Shown: piece after piece, positions 56,072-64,000 of the stretch
Numbering within the stretch: the stretch's first letter is position 1
Layout of the letters: each line of letters begins with the position of its first letter
Assembly: GCF_003149535.1 (NCBI RefSeq)
Contig: NZ_QGDB01000002.1
Coordinates: 496,001 to 560,000 of the forward strand
Origin: Falsochrobactrum shanghaiense
GTDB taxonomy: Bacteria > Pseudomonadota > Alphaproteobacteria > Rhizobiales > Rhizobiaceae
Reading direction: 5' to 3'
Length of the DNA: 64,000 bases
Made by a program: the position numbers and the translations under genes
Notes under the pieces: model-generated
The model's input: only the letters and a program-made list of their open reading frames with translations
Told to the model about the DNA's origin: nothing
Database searches by the model: none

Positions 56072-57556
56072 TCAAAGCGTCTCGCCTGCGAGATAAAGCT
56101 GGAGCGTCTTTTCCGTGCCGTCCTGCCAGATGCGCCGCAACGCCGACGAAAAAGCTTCTGCATAGGCAGGGCTGGATGCAAGCGTTCCGAAAATATCCTC
56201 CATCTCAAGCCATTTTACCGGATTGTCCCTGGCAAGCTTCGCCTGTTTCACCAAACGATCCCATGAAGGATCGTTCGGCTCGATGAGTGCACCACTATCG
56301 GTCGTGCCAAAACAATAGCGGCACCAGAATGCCGAAACGAGCGCAAGGCCAGTGACCGGCTCACCCTTTGCCACGCGGTCGGATACCGTGGGCAGAATGA
56401 ATTTCGGCTGACGATTGGAGCCATCGAGGCAAAGACGCCGGATCGTGTCGCCGATGCTCGGATTGGCAAAGCGTTTGTCGATCAGGACGCGATAATCGTC
56501 CAGAACCGTGTTGGGTACGGGCGGGACTTCCGGGATGATTTCGTCTTTGGTGAGCTTTTCCAGATAGCGGCGGATCAGCGGGTGCTCCATGGCTTCATGG
56601 ACGAAATGAATATCGAGCAGCCCGCCCGGATAGGCGATTGCCGCGTGTCCGCCATTGAGAATGCGAATTTTCATCAGCTCATAGGCTGAAACCTCACTGG
56701 AGAATGTGACGCCGACCTTATGCAGAGCAGGACGTCCGTTAGGGAAATTATCCTCCACCACCCATTGTTTGAAACTTTCGCAGAATACCGGCCAGCCATC
56801 ATCAACGCCGAACTCCTGTGCTGCAATTTCGCGCTCGCGTGCACCGGTAGCGGGCGTGATGCGATCGACCATGGAATTGGGAAATGCGACATTGGCGCTG
56901 ATCCAGTCGGCAAATTCCGGGTCGCTGAGTTTTGCAAGGCCGACAACCGCATCCTCCGTCACATGGCCATTGCCCGGAATATTGTCGCATGACATCACCG
57001 TGAACGGCTCGACGCCTTGCAGTTTACGCAGTCTGAGCGCCTGAACAATCAGGCCGAACACTGTTTCGGGCTTATCAGGGTTGACACTGTCGGCGACAAT
57101 ATCGGGATGCGCCGTATCGAAATGCTGGCTCGCGGGATCGATATAATAGCCCCCTTCGGTGATCGTCATGGACACGATGCGAATATCGGGCGAGGTCAGA
57201 TACGCCATGAGGGCCTTGCGGCCCTCATCGGTGGAAATCGTCACATAATCGATCATCGCGGCGGTGATGCGCGCTTGCGAATGTTCTGCTTCCTGATCGA
57301 CGACGGTGGTGAGCCAATCCTGCGCCTTGAGAATATCGCGCATCCTGTCGTCGCTTTCGCGAACGCCCGCACCGACCAAAGCCCAATCATGATCGAGGCC
57401 AAGTCCGAACAGATCGTCAAGATAGACAGCCTGATGGGCGCGGTGAAAATTGCCGACGCCAAAATGCACGATTCCCGGCTTCAACTCCGCCGGATCATAG
57501 GCCGGCTTATGCACCTTGGCGAAGCTTTTGAGCGTTGCGTGCGAGAGTTTGGTCAT
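56072..57556 (-). CDS. mtlK: Mannitol 2-dehydrogenase
   Basis: 494-residue long-chain polyol dehydrogenase that oxidises mannitol to fructose with NAD. The N-terminal Rossmann segment is PGIVHFGVGNFHRAHQAVYLDDL; the catalytic segment KIRILNGGHAAIAYPG is the polyol-dehydrogenase signature with the catalytic lysine region. Last gene of the polyol operon, 36 bp after smoS. Confidence 0.93.
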   Translation of the reverse strand: MTKLSHATLKSFAKVHKPAYDPAELKPGIVHFGVGNFHRAHQAVYLDDLFGLGLDHDWALVGAGVRESDDRMRDILKAQDWLTTVVDQEAEHSQARITAAMIDYVTISTDEGRKALMAYLTSPDIRIVSMTITEGGYYIDPASQHFDTAHPDIVADSVNPDKPETVFGLIVQALRLRKLQGVEPFTVMSCDNIPGNGHVTEDAVVGLAKLSDPEFADWISANVAFPNSMVDRITPATGAREREIAAQEFGVDDGWPVFCESFKQWVVEDNFPNGRPALHKVGVTFSSEVSAYELMKIRILNGGHAAIAYPGGLLDIHFVHEAMEHPLIRRYLEKLTKDEIIPEVPPVPNTVLDDYRVLIDKRFANPSIGDTIRRLCLDGSNRQPKFILPTVSDRVAKGEPVTGLALVSAFWCRYCFGTTDSGALIEPNDPSWDRLVKQAKLARDNPVKWLEMEDIFGTLASSPAYAEAFSSALRRIWQDGTEKTLQLYLAGETL

Positions 57557-57592
57557 GACTGCTCCCTTTTATCCCGGCATTGTAGCCTTAAC

Positions 57593-58363
57593 TCATGCCA
57601 TCCAGTTTCCGCCATCGACACCGAAGGTCTGCGCCAGAATATAATCGCTGTCGGAAGAAGCAAGGAAGACGGCCATTCCGGTAATATCTTCAGGGGTCGC
57701 AAAGCGTCCGATCGGAACCGACCGGGCAACGGCAGCTTTCTTCTCGCCCGGTTTCAGCCCTTCCCATTTGGCGAAATTCGCATCCACTACGTCCCAATGC
57801 TCGCCATCGACGACGCCGGGCGCAATCGCATTGACCTGAATGCCGTGCTTGACCAGAGCGAGTGCTGCCGATTGCGTGGCGGAAATCATCGCCGCCTTGG
57901 ACGCACAATAAAACGTCACCAGAGCCTCACCGCGGCGACCCGCCTGGCTTGCCATATTGATGATCTTGCCGCCGCGCTTGTGTTTGATCATGACATTGGA
58001 AACCGCCTTCATCATGAAAAGCGGCCCCTTGAGATTGATATTGAACACGCGCTCATAGCTGTCTTCGGTGATCTCGTTGATCGGGGCCATGTCAAAGATT
58101 GCGGCATTATTGACCAGAATATCGATGCCGCCATATTCCGCATCCACATCCGCCACGACTTTTTCAATCTGGGCGAGATCCGTCACGTCGAGCCTGACGG
58201 CTTTGACCATCGGGCCGATTTCACGCGCCGCTTCTTCGGCCCGCTCGATATTGATGTCGGCAATAACGACCTTTGCACCCTCTTGCGCATAGGCCCGCGC
58301 AAAGCCAAGCCCGATGCCGCGCGCGGCACCTGTGATAAGCGCGACCTTGTCCTTCAATTTCAT
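57593..58363 (-). CDS. smoS: Sorbitol dehydrogenase, SDR family
   Basis: 256-residue short-chain dehydrogenase. NAD motif ALITGAARGIGLGFARAYA, NNAAI, catalytic Tyr-x3-Lys in YCASKAAMI. The C-terminal GVDGGNWMA and GVVDGEHWDVVDANFA are typical of SmoS/polyol dehydrogenases. Oxidises D-sorbitol to fructose. 20 bp after smoK. Confidence 0.93.
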   Translation of the reverse strand: MKLKDKVALITGAARGIGLGFARAYAQEGAKVVIADINIERAEEAAREIGPMVKAVRLDVTDLAQIEKVVADVDAEYGGIDILVNNAAIFDMAPINEITEDSYERVFNINLKGPLFMMKAVSNVMIKHKRGGKIINMASQAGRRGEALVTFYCASKAAMISATQSAALALVKHGIQVNAIAPGVVDGEHWDVVDANFAKWEGLKPGEKKAAVARSVPIGRFATPEDITGMAVFLASSDSDYILAQTFGVDGGNWMA

Positions 58364-58383
58364 GGGACTCTCCAGGATAATAT

Positions 58384-59511
58384 CTACAGATGTGATTTCT
58401 TTTCCGATAGAATAAGCGGATGGCGTTCATGCCGTTCAAGCGCCAGCCCGTCTGCGCTAAATAAATGCGCATCGGCGGGATCAAAGCCTAGCTTGGCATG
58501 CTCATGCGCGCGCGCCTCACTATTGCCTCCCGCTTCGGAAACAAGCAGGCTGCTGGCATTTTCAGAATGCACGTAAAGATAGGTCTCGCCGCCGAGCCGT
58601 TCGACCACCATGATTTCCCCTGCAAGCACTCCGCCATCGGCAGGATGCAGATGTTCGGGGCGTATGCCAAGCACCAATGGCGTGCCTTCGGCCACTCCCT
58701 CGCCGTCAACAGGCACCTTGATCATCTTGCCATTGCCCAGATGAACGAAAACGCCATCCTTATCGACGGCTCCCGCCTTCACGTCGATGAAGTTCATCGT
58801 CGGAGAGCCGATGAAACCGGCTACGAAGCGGTTGACGGGATGATGATACAGCTCCAGTGGAGAGCCGACCTGCTCTACCCTGCCGTCGCGCAGCACCACG
58901 ATCTTGTGCGCAAGCGTCATGGCTTCCACCTGATCATGGGTTACGTAGATCATCGTCGCATTCAGCCGGTCATGCAGGCGTGCAAGTTCGATGCGCATCT
59001 GTATGCGCAAGGCCGCATCGAGATTGGACAGGGGTTCATCGAACAGGAAAATCTTCGGCTCGCGCACCATGGCGCGCCCGATAGCGACACGCTGGCGCTG
59101 GCCACCGGAAAGCTGGCGCGGCTTACGGTCCAGAAGCTGGTCGAGCTGCAATGTTTTCGCCACTTCCTCGACCTTGCGGTCGCGCTCCGCCTTCGAAACA
59201 CCGGCAAGCTTAAGCGCGAAGCCCATATTCTCGCGCACGCTCATATGCGGATAAAGCGCATAGGTCTGAAAAACCATAGCGAGGCCGCGTTCATCCGGCG
59301 GCACGTCATTGACCTGCTGGCCGTCGATCATCAACTCGCCGCTGGTGATTTCCTCCAGCCCCGCGATCATGCGCAGGAGCGTCGATTTTCCGGAGCCTGA
59401 AGGCCCTACGAAAACCACGAATTCACGATCTGCAATATCGAGATTCACACCCTTTATGACATTGATCGTATCAAAGGACTTGGTGGCGTTATGGAGCGAA
59501 AGTGTAGCCAT
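58384..59511 (-). CDS. smoK: Sorbitol/mannitol ABC transporter ATP-binding protein
   Basis: 375-residue MalK-type ATPase. Walker A FVGPSGSGKSTLLRMIAG, signature LSGGQRQRVAIGRAM, Walker B FLFDEPLSNLD, C-terminal regulatory domain with LGIRPEHLHPADG. It serves the SmoF/SmoG permeases. Spaced 10 bp after smoG. Confidence 0.92.
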   Translation of the reverse strand: MATLSLHNATKSFDTINVIKGVNLDIADREFVVFVGPSGSGKSTLLRMIAGLEEITSGELMIDGQQVNDVPPDERGLAMVFQTYALYPHMSVRENMGFALKLAGVSKAERDRKVEEVAKTLQLDQLLDRKPRQLSGGQRQRVAIGRAMVREPKIFLFDEPLSNLDAALRIQMRIELARLHDRLNATMIYVTHDQVEAMTLAHKIVVLRDGRVEQVGSPLELYHHPVNRFVAGFIGSPTMNFIDVKAGAVDKDGVFVHLGNGKMIKVPVDGEGVAEGTPLVLGIRPEHLHPADGGVLAGEIMVVERLGGETYLYVHSENASSLLVSEAGGNSEARAHEHAKLGFDPADAHLFSADGLALERHERHPLILSEKKSHL

Positions 59512-59521
59512 GAGGTTCCCT

Positions 59522-60349
59522 TTATTTCACGGCGCCGAATGTCAGGCCGCGCACGAGCTGGCGCTGCGTAACCCAGCCGAAAATGAGGATCGGGGCGATG
59601 GCGAGCGTGGACGCTGCCGAAAGCTTCGCCCAGAAAAGTCCTTCAGGCGAGGAAAATGACGCAATAAATGCGGTGAGCGGCCCTGCCTGCGAGGCAGTCA
59701 GATTGAGGCTCCAGAAGGCTTCGTTCCAGCACAGGATGATGGAAAGAAGCGCTGTGGAGGCAATGCCCGGCAGGCTCAGCGGCAACAGAAGATAGCGTAC
59801 CTGCTGTCCGACCCCCGCGCCATCCATCCGGCCCGCTTCAAGAATTTCATGCGGCACTTCCTTGAAGAAGGAATAGAGCATCCAGACCACGATGGGCAGA
59901 TTGGAAAGGGTGAAGATGATGATAAGGCCGGTGCGGGTGTCCAGCAGCCCTGCATCGCGAGACAGAAGATAGATCGGCACCAGAACGCCGACGGCGGGCA
60001 GCATTTTGGTGGAAAGCATCCACAGCAGCAGATCCTTGGTGCGCTTGCCCGGAAAGAAAGCCGCCGCATAGGCTGCGGGCACTGCAATGATCAGTGAAAG
60101 GATCGTCGCACCAAGGCTTTCGACCACACTGTTCATGGCATAATGGAAATAGTCGGCACGCTGGTTGACGGCCGCGAAATTTTCGAGCGTCGGCTCGAAG
60201 AAGAGTTTTGGCGGCGCCACCGCATCGATTTCCGTCTTGAATGCTGCAAGCAGCATCCAGAAAATTGGAAAGAACATCAGGATAGCCACGGTCCAGCCGA
60301 TAATTCCGGCGGAGACTACGGCCTTGTTGATCTTGCGCTTTGCAGCCAT
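59522..60349 (-). CDS. smoG: Sorbitol/mannitol ABC transporter permease SmoG
   Basis: About 275 residues, six helices, MalG-like. EAA loop EVPHEILEAGRMDGAGVGQQVRYLLLPLSLPG. ATG 60349 (MAAKRKINKAVV) has GGAG upstream; the longer frame adds 29 residues overlapping smoF. 16 bp after smoF. Confidence 0.9.
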   Translation of the reverse strand: MAAKRKINKAVVSAGIIGWTVAILMFFPIFWMLLAAFKTEIDAVAPPKLFFEPTLENFAAVNQRADYFHYAMNSVVESLGATILSLIIAVPAAYAAAFFPGKRTKDLLLWMLSTKMLPAVGVLVPIYLLSRDAGLLDTRTGLIIIFTLSNLPIVVWMLYSFFKEVPHEILEAGRMDGAGVGQQVRYLLLPLSLPGIASTALLSIILCWNEAFWSLNLTASQAGPLTAFIASFSSPEGLFWAKLSAASTLAIAPILIFGWVTQRQLVRGLTFGAVK

Positions 60350-60365
60350 TGTCAGTCTCCTTTCC

Positions 60366-61283
60366 TCAATTATCCAGGTTTCGCGCGACGGTGCGAATGA
60401 GAAAAATCGCAACCACATTGGCAAGGATGATGGCAATTACGCCAGCCGCCGAAGCCCCGCCAATATCCCATTGCAGAAGCGCTTTAAGATAGATGAAATA
60501 GGTCAGTGTCGTGGTTGCGATACCCGGGCCGCCTGAAGTGGTAACGAGAATTTCGGCAAAGATCGCCAGAAGGAAGATCGTCTCGATCATAATGACGACC
60601 GAGATCGGGCGCAGCAGATGCGGCAGGATCATGTAATAGAACATCGCCAGTCCCTTGGCGCCATCAAGGCGCGCTGCCTCCATCTGCTCCCGGTCCAGCG
60701 ACTGCATGGCGGTCATCAGGATCAGCGTCGCAAAGGGCACCCATTGCCATGAAACGATCAAAATGACGGATGCCATGGGAAATTGTGCAAACCAGTCAAT
60801 CGGCGGCATTCCGAAACTGCGCGCGATGAATGCGAAAAGCCCATTGACCGGATGCATCAGAAGATTTTTCCAGATCAGCGCGGAGACGGTCGGCATTACG
60901 AAGAAAGGCGCGATCACCAGAAGCCGCGCTATATTCTTCCCCCAGAAATCCTGATCGAAAAGAACCGCGAAAAAAACGCCGAGCACTATCGAAATGACCA
61001 ATACTGAGATGACAAGTATCAATGTATTGACGATTGCGGACCACAGCCCCGGATCGGCCAGCAGGAACTTGTAGTTTGAAAATCCGGCAAAGCCGGTGAC
61101 GAATGGGTTGATGAGATTGTAATACTGGAACGAAAACCAGAGCGTCATTGCCAGCGGCACGATCATCCATAAAAGCAGCAGGATGACAGCGGGTGCAAGC
61201 AGCGGGCCGGTGCGAACATTGCGGCGCGATTTTCGTGCAAACCGCGATCCGCTACCGGCGGCAAACATCTGGCTTGTCGGCAT
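60366..61283 (-). CDS. smoF: Sorbitol/mannitol ABC transporter permease SmoF
   Basis: 305 residues, six helices, MalF-like. EAA loop SLDREQMEAARLDGAKGLAMFYYMILPHLLRP. It forms the channel with SmoG. 107 bp after the binding-protein gene, with a hairpin in the gap. Confidence 0.9.
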   Translation of the reverse strand: MPTSQMFAAGSGSRFARKSRRNVRTGPLLAPAVILLLLWMIVPLAMTLWFSFQYYNLINPFVTGFAGFSNYKFLLADPGLWSAIVNTLILVISVLVISIVLGVFFAVLFDQDFWGKNIARLLVIAPFFVMPTVSALIWKNLLMHPVNGLFAFIARSFGMPPIDWFAQFPMASVILIVSWQWVPFATLILMTAMQSLDREQMEAARLDGAKGLAMFYYMILPHLLRPISVVIMIETIFLLAIFAEILVTTSGGPGIATTTLTYFIYLKALLQWDIGGASAAGVIAIILANVVAIFLIRTVARNLDN

Positions 61284-61346
61284 GATGGATATTTCCTCCC
61301 TTGTTCGCCATTGCCTCCGGCAGCAATGCAGATTTGCGAAGAAGCA

Positions 61347-61378
61347 GACCTGCCGCCGCCTCCACAGAGCGGCAGGTC
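61347..61378 (-). other. Intercistronic hairpin between smoE and smoF
   Basis: 10-bp perfect stem GACCTGCCGC / GCGGCAGGTC with a 12-base loop and no T-run. Same position as the hairpin in the other sugar ABC operon of this window. Confidence 0.65.
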
Positions 61379-61390
61379 AAGCGCTCAGGC

Positions 61391-62710
61391 TTACTTGATG
61401 TAACCTGCCTGCTTCATGATCTGCTCAGTCTGGCGCTGCGCACTGTCGAGTGCTGCGTCAACGCTTTGCTGTCCGGCCACGGCGGAAGAAATGGCCTGTC
61501 CGACAATCGTGCCGATCGCCTGAAATTCAGGGATAGCGACGAACTGGATGCCCGTATAGGGAACAGGATCCCGGGTCGGCTTGGTCGGGTCTGCGGATTC
61601 AATGGCCTTGAGGACCGTATCCGCAAATGGCGCCGCTTCCTTGTATTTCTCGTTGGCATAGGTCGACTGACGCGTACCCGGCGGCACCGCTACCCAGCCT
61701 TCCTTTTCGCCGACCAGTTCGACATATTGCTGTGATGTCGCCCATTTGAGGAACGACTTGGCCGCTTCCGCCTTCTTGGTCGAAGCCGGAATGGCAAGAT
61801 TCCAGGACCATGCCCATGCCGAACCATTCGGCGTTACCTCAACGGGCGCCTTGGTGAAGGCGACCTTGTCGGCAACCTGGCTTTGATTGGGATCATAGAT
61901 GCGACCGGCGGCGGAAGTGGCGTCGATCCACATCGCACAATGGCCGGTGGAGAAGAGGGCCTGATTTTCGTTGAAGCCGTTGGAGGTAATTCCGGGAGGG
62001 CCAGCTTCCTTCATCAGCTCGACGTAAAAGTTGATCGCCTTTTTCCATTCGTCCGAATTGATCTGCGGATTCCATTCCTCATCGAACCATCGCCCGCCGA
62101 AAGTATTCACGAGCGTACCCAGATAGGCCATGTTTTCGCCCCAGCCCGGCTTGCCGCGCAGGCAAAGGCCATATTGCTCTTTCGACTTGTCGGTGAGCTT
62201 GGTGGCGAATTCCTTGATCTGCTCATAAGTCGGCTCGTCAGGCATGGTCAGGCCCGCGGCTTCGAACAGGTCCTTGCGGTAAAGCGTGAACGAGCTTTCC
62301 GCATAGAAAGGCACGGCATAGAGCTTGTCATCAACCGTCAGACCGGCGCGGACAGGCTTGATGAGATCGTCGTAATTATAATCGTCTCCAAGATCATCGA
62401 CGGAAAGAAGCCACCCGGCTTTGCCCCAGATCGGCGTTTCATAGCCGCCAATGGTCAGAATATCGAACTGGCCGCTCTTGGTCGCGATGTCTGTGGTCAC
62501 GCGCTGGCGCAGCACGTTTTCTTCCAGCACCACCCAGTTGATCTTGTTGCCGGTTTCCTTTTCCCACTCCGGCGAGAGCTTCTGCATGATGATCATGTCG
62601 CCGTTATTGACGGTGGCAATCGTCAGTTCTTCAGCCGAAGCCGCCCCGGCGATCAGGGCAAGCGCCGCCACCGAGCCGATCAGCCCTATTGCATGAGATT
62701 TGGTCCGCAT
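61391..62710 (-). CDS. smoE: Sorbitol/mannitol ABC transporter substrate-binding protein
   Basis: About 439 residues with a signal peptide (MRTKSHAIGLIGSVAALALIAGAASA). The mature part begins EELTIATVNNGDMIIMQKLS, as in SmoE/MtlE proteins. ATG 62710 is preceded by AAAGGAGG; the longer frame adds 21 unlikely residues. First gene of the smoEFGKS-mtlK operon for polyol uptake and oxidation to fructose. A promoter and possible operator lie just upstream. Confidence 0.93.
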   Translation of the reverse strand: MRTKSHAIGLIGSVAALALIAGAASAEELTIATVNNGDMIIMQKLSPEWEKETGNKINWVVLEENVLRQRVTTDIATKSGQFDILTIGGYETPIWGKAGWLLSVDDLGDDYNYDDLIKPVRAGLTVDDKLYAVPFYAESSFTLYRKDLFEAAGLTMPDEPTYEQIKEFATKLTDKSKEQYGLCLRGKPGWGENMAYLGTLVNTFGGRWFDEEWNPQINSDEWKKAINFYVELMKEAGPPGITSNGFNENQALFSTGHCAMWIDATSAAGRIYDPNQSQVADKVAFTKAPVEVTPNGSAWAWSWNLAIPASTKKAEAAKSFLKWATSQQYVELVGEKEGWVAVPPGTRQSTYANEKYKEAAPFADTVLKAIESADPTKPTRDPVPYTGIQFVAIPEFQAIGTIVGQAISSAVAGQQSVDAALDSAQRQTEQIMKQAGYIK

Positions 62711-62745
62711 CTCGTCTCCTCCTTTACGAATGCATAACAAATACC

Positions 62746-62789
62746 TTACATGTGTAAACTTTATCGCGTGCATATCCGCCGCTTGTCAA
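62746..62789 (-). promoter_or_regulatory. smoE promoter with a possible operator
   Basis: On the minus strand TTGACA (62784-62789) and GATAAA (62760-62765) are 18 bp apart. Immediately downstream of the -10, near the expected start of transcription, is the imperfect dyad TTACATGTGTAA (62746-62757), a good position for repressor binding. Its core TACATGTG recurs at 63016-63023, upstream of the LacI-type gene. Confidence 0.45.
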
Positions 62790-63120
62790 GCAGGGGTACA
62801 CATTTCGCCTTCCAAAGCAGATCGCCCTTCGTCCCGATTATCGCGGGGTAATTTGCGCCGCGCCCCGCCTCCTCTTCTTTTGCGGCAAAGTCTAACACAT
62901 CTCGAATATAGCTGCATCAAACTATGCTGATCATTTGCGCGCTTGACGTTTCGACCGGCCTTTGCCAGCTTGCTGGAGTTGGCAAGACTACCAGACTCTT
63001 GAAATCTTTAAAAAATACATGTGCCGATCTTCATGGTTTGCGAAAACAGGCTAAAAGGTTTCGCAGCCGCAGGGACCGGCAATCATGCAATGACCATACG
63101 CGGCAAGTGGCGTCGGGACG
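62790..63120. other. Divergent intergenic region between smoE and the LacI-type regulator
   Basis: No gene is evident. It carries the second TACATGTG motif at 63016-63023, about 100 bp upstream of the regulator start. Nothing else is recognised. Confidence 0.4.
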
Positions 63121-64000
63121 ATGAGACAGGACAAGGATGTGCGCAAGAATATCCGCACCATGGAAGATTTTTCGGATTTCGTCGGACTGTCCCGTCCGAC
63201 CGTTTCCAAGTATTTCAACGACCCCGCGTCCGTCCGGCCGAAGACCCGCGCGAGAATTGAGACTGCGATAAAACAGTCCGGTTTCCGGCCCAATCTTTTC
63301 GCCGTCAACCTGAACCGGCGCCGCACGACAATATTGGGCATCATCATCCCCAACCAGCTTGACCATTTCTATATGGCCATGACGCGTAAGCTCCAAAGCC
63401 TCGCCGAGCAGCGGGGCTATCTGGCCATTGTGCTCTCGTCGGACGGCAAGCCGGAACTCGAAATGCGCGCCATCGAAACCCTGCGCTCGCTCAACGTAGC
63501 CGGTGCAATCATTGCACCGCTTGGCGAACAGTCCCAGCATGCAGCACTCGCTCGCCTTGCTTCCGATGTGCCGATTATCTACGTCGACTCTCCGCTCGAC
63601 AACAACTCGCCATTTGTCGGAACCGATAATCTGAAATCCTTCCATCTGATCGTCGATTATCTGTGCCGTTCAGGGAGCGAACCTTGTTATTTCGCGATGC
63701 CGGATGTGAATAATAATGCGCTCAAACGTCAGCACGCCTATTGCGCGGCGATGGAAAAACTTGGGGCAGAACCGCGCATCGTGGAGCTGCAACCGGCCAA
63801 TAGCTGGGATTTTGAGCAATATGCCTTTGAGCAAGCGGCGCATATCTTGCGAGAAAAAGGCGGTTTCCCCACCAGCACGATCCTTTGCGCGAATGATCGT
63901 ATCGCTTTCGGCGTCATGGCGGCAGCGTGGCAGGCGGGACTGAAAGTCGGGAGACTTAAAGACTGCGATATTCGTATTGCCGGACATGATAATAATCCGC
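63121..64000 (+). CDS. LacI-family regulator, probably of the polyol operon (3' end outside window)
   Basis: The frame stays open to the window end (293 codons). The N-terminal HTH reads TMEDFSDFVGLSRPTVSKYF, followed by the hinge region FRPNLFAVNLNRRRTTILGIIIP; the periplasmic-binding-protein-like ligand domain follows, with CANDRIAFGVMAAAW near the cut. It is divergent from smoE, so it very likely represses or activates the smo/mtl genes in response to a polyol. The extreme C-terminus is missing. Confidence 0.88.
   Translation, partial: MRQDKDVRKNIRTMEDFSDFVGLSRPTVSKYFNDPASVRPKTRARIETAIKQSGFRPNLFAVNLNRRRTTILGIIIPNQLDHFYMAMTRKLQSLAEQRGYLAIVLSSDGKPELEMRAIETLRSLNVAGAIIAPLGEQSQHAALARLASDVPIIYVDSPLDNNSPFVGTDNLKSFHLIVDYLCRSGSEPCYFAMPDVNNNALKRQHAYCAAMEKLGAEPRIVELQPANSWDFEQYAFEQAAHILREKGGFPTSTILCANDRIAFGVMAAAWQAGLKVGRLKDCDIRIAGHDNNP

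Noticed and set aside
57017-58576. 519-codon plus-strand frame
   Set aside because: Antisense shadow of mtlK and smoS.

Overview
The window looks like part of the second chromosome of an alphaproteobacterium of the Brucella/Ochrobactrum group. The best markers are a Brucella-type lumazine synthase (ribH2) behind an FMN riboswitch, four palindromic repeats matching what I remember as the Bru-RS family, a cydDC-cydABX operon, a fused phaAB antiporter gene, and a rhizobial sorbitol/mannitol (smo/mtl) operon. The ribH2 product differs at a number of residues from the B. abortus sequence as I remember it, so a relative outside the classical species is likely; this is recall, not a search. The contents are mostly metabolic and transport genes. 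I see no prophage, insertion-sequence transposase, CRISPR array, rRNA or tRNA.

Layout. 1-3 kb: the 3' end of an AraC regulator, an unannotated 51-residue membrane mini-protein, and a membrane diguanylate cyclase. 2.4-6.5 kb: a trehalose cluster, otsB - GH15 glucoamylase/trehalase - otsA, with overlapping genes. 6.5-9.5 kb: pcm, alkB with a very short leader, and an MFS transporter. 10-12.6 kb: a second-type FtsK without membrane segments. 13.2-19 kb: a lone SURF1 gene converging on the branched-chain keto acid dehydrogenase operon (E1alpha, E1beta, E2, E3). 19.4-27.5 kb: a BadF-type sugar kinase converging on the cytochrome bd operon. That operon reads regulator - cydD - cydC - cydA - cydB - cydX on the minus strand, with a 60-bp tandem repeat between cydB and cydX.

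27.6-33.7 kb: a complete Mrp/Pha cation/proton antiporter operon (phaAB, C, D, E, F, G). 34-38.4 kb: nitroreductase, molybdopterin adenylyltransferase, two tandem paralogous small proteins of unknown function, a GH25 lysozyme-like lipoprotein whose stop codon lies in a repeat element, a 33-residue membrane peptide and a VirK-family secreted protein. 38.5-42.8 kb: a CUT1 sugar ABC transporter. 43.4-45.7 kb: FMN riboswitch and ribH2, fdhD between two inverted repeat copies, and a DUF442-type phosphatase-like protein. 46.3-50.3 kb: an iron(III) ABC transporter with an IRO-like box. 50.5-56 kb: a DUF1612 protein, putA and its divergent Lrp-type regulator. 56-64 kb: the smoEFGK-smoS-mtlK polyol operon and a divergent LacI-type regulator cut off by the window end.

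Several systems fit together as respiratory and stress physiology: high-affinity cytochrome bd, cation/proton antiport, trehalose turnover, formate dehydrogenase maturation (fdhD) and iron uptake. No large undescribed system stands out. The least explained features are the repeat array between cydB and cydX, the chimeric repeat upstream of fdhD, the tandem small paralogues at 35.6-36.2 kb, and three short genes (51, 33 and tentatively 59 residues).
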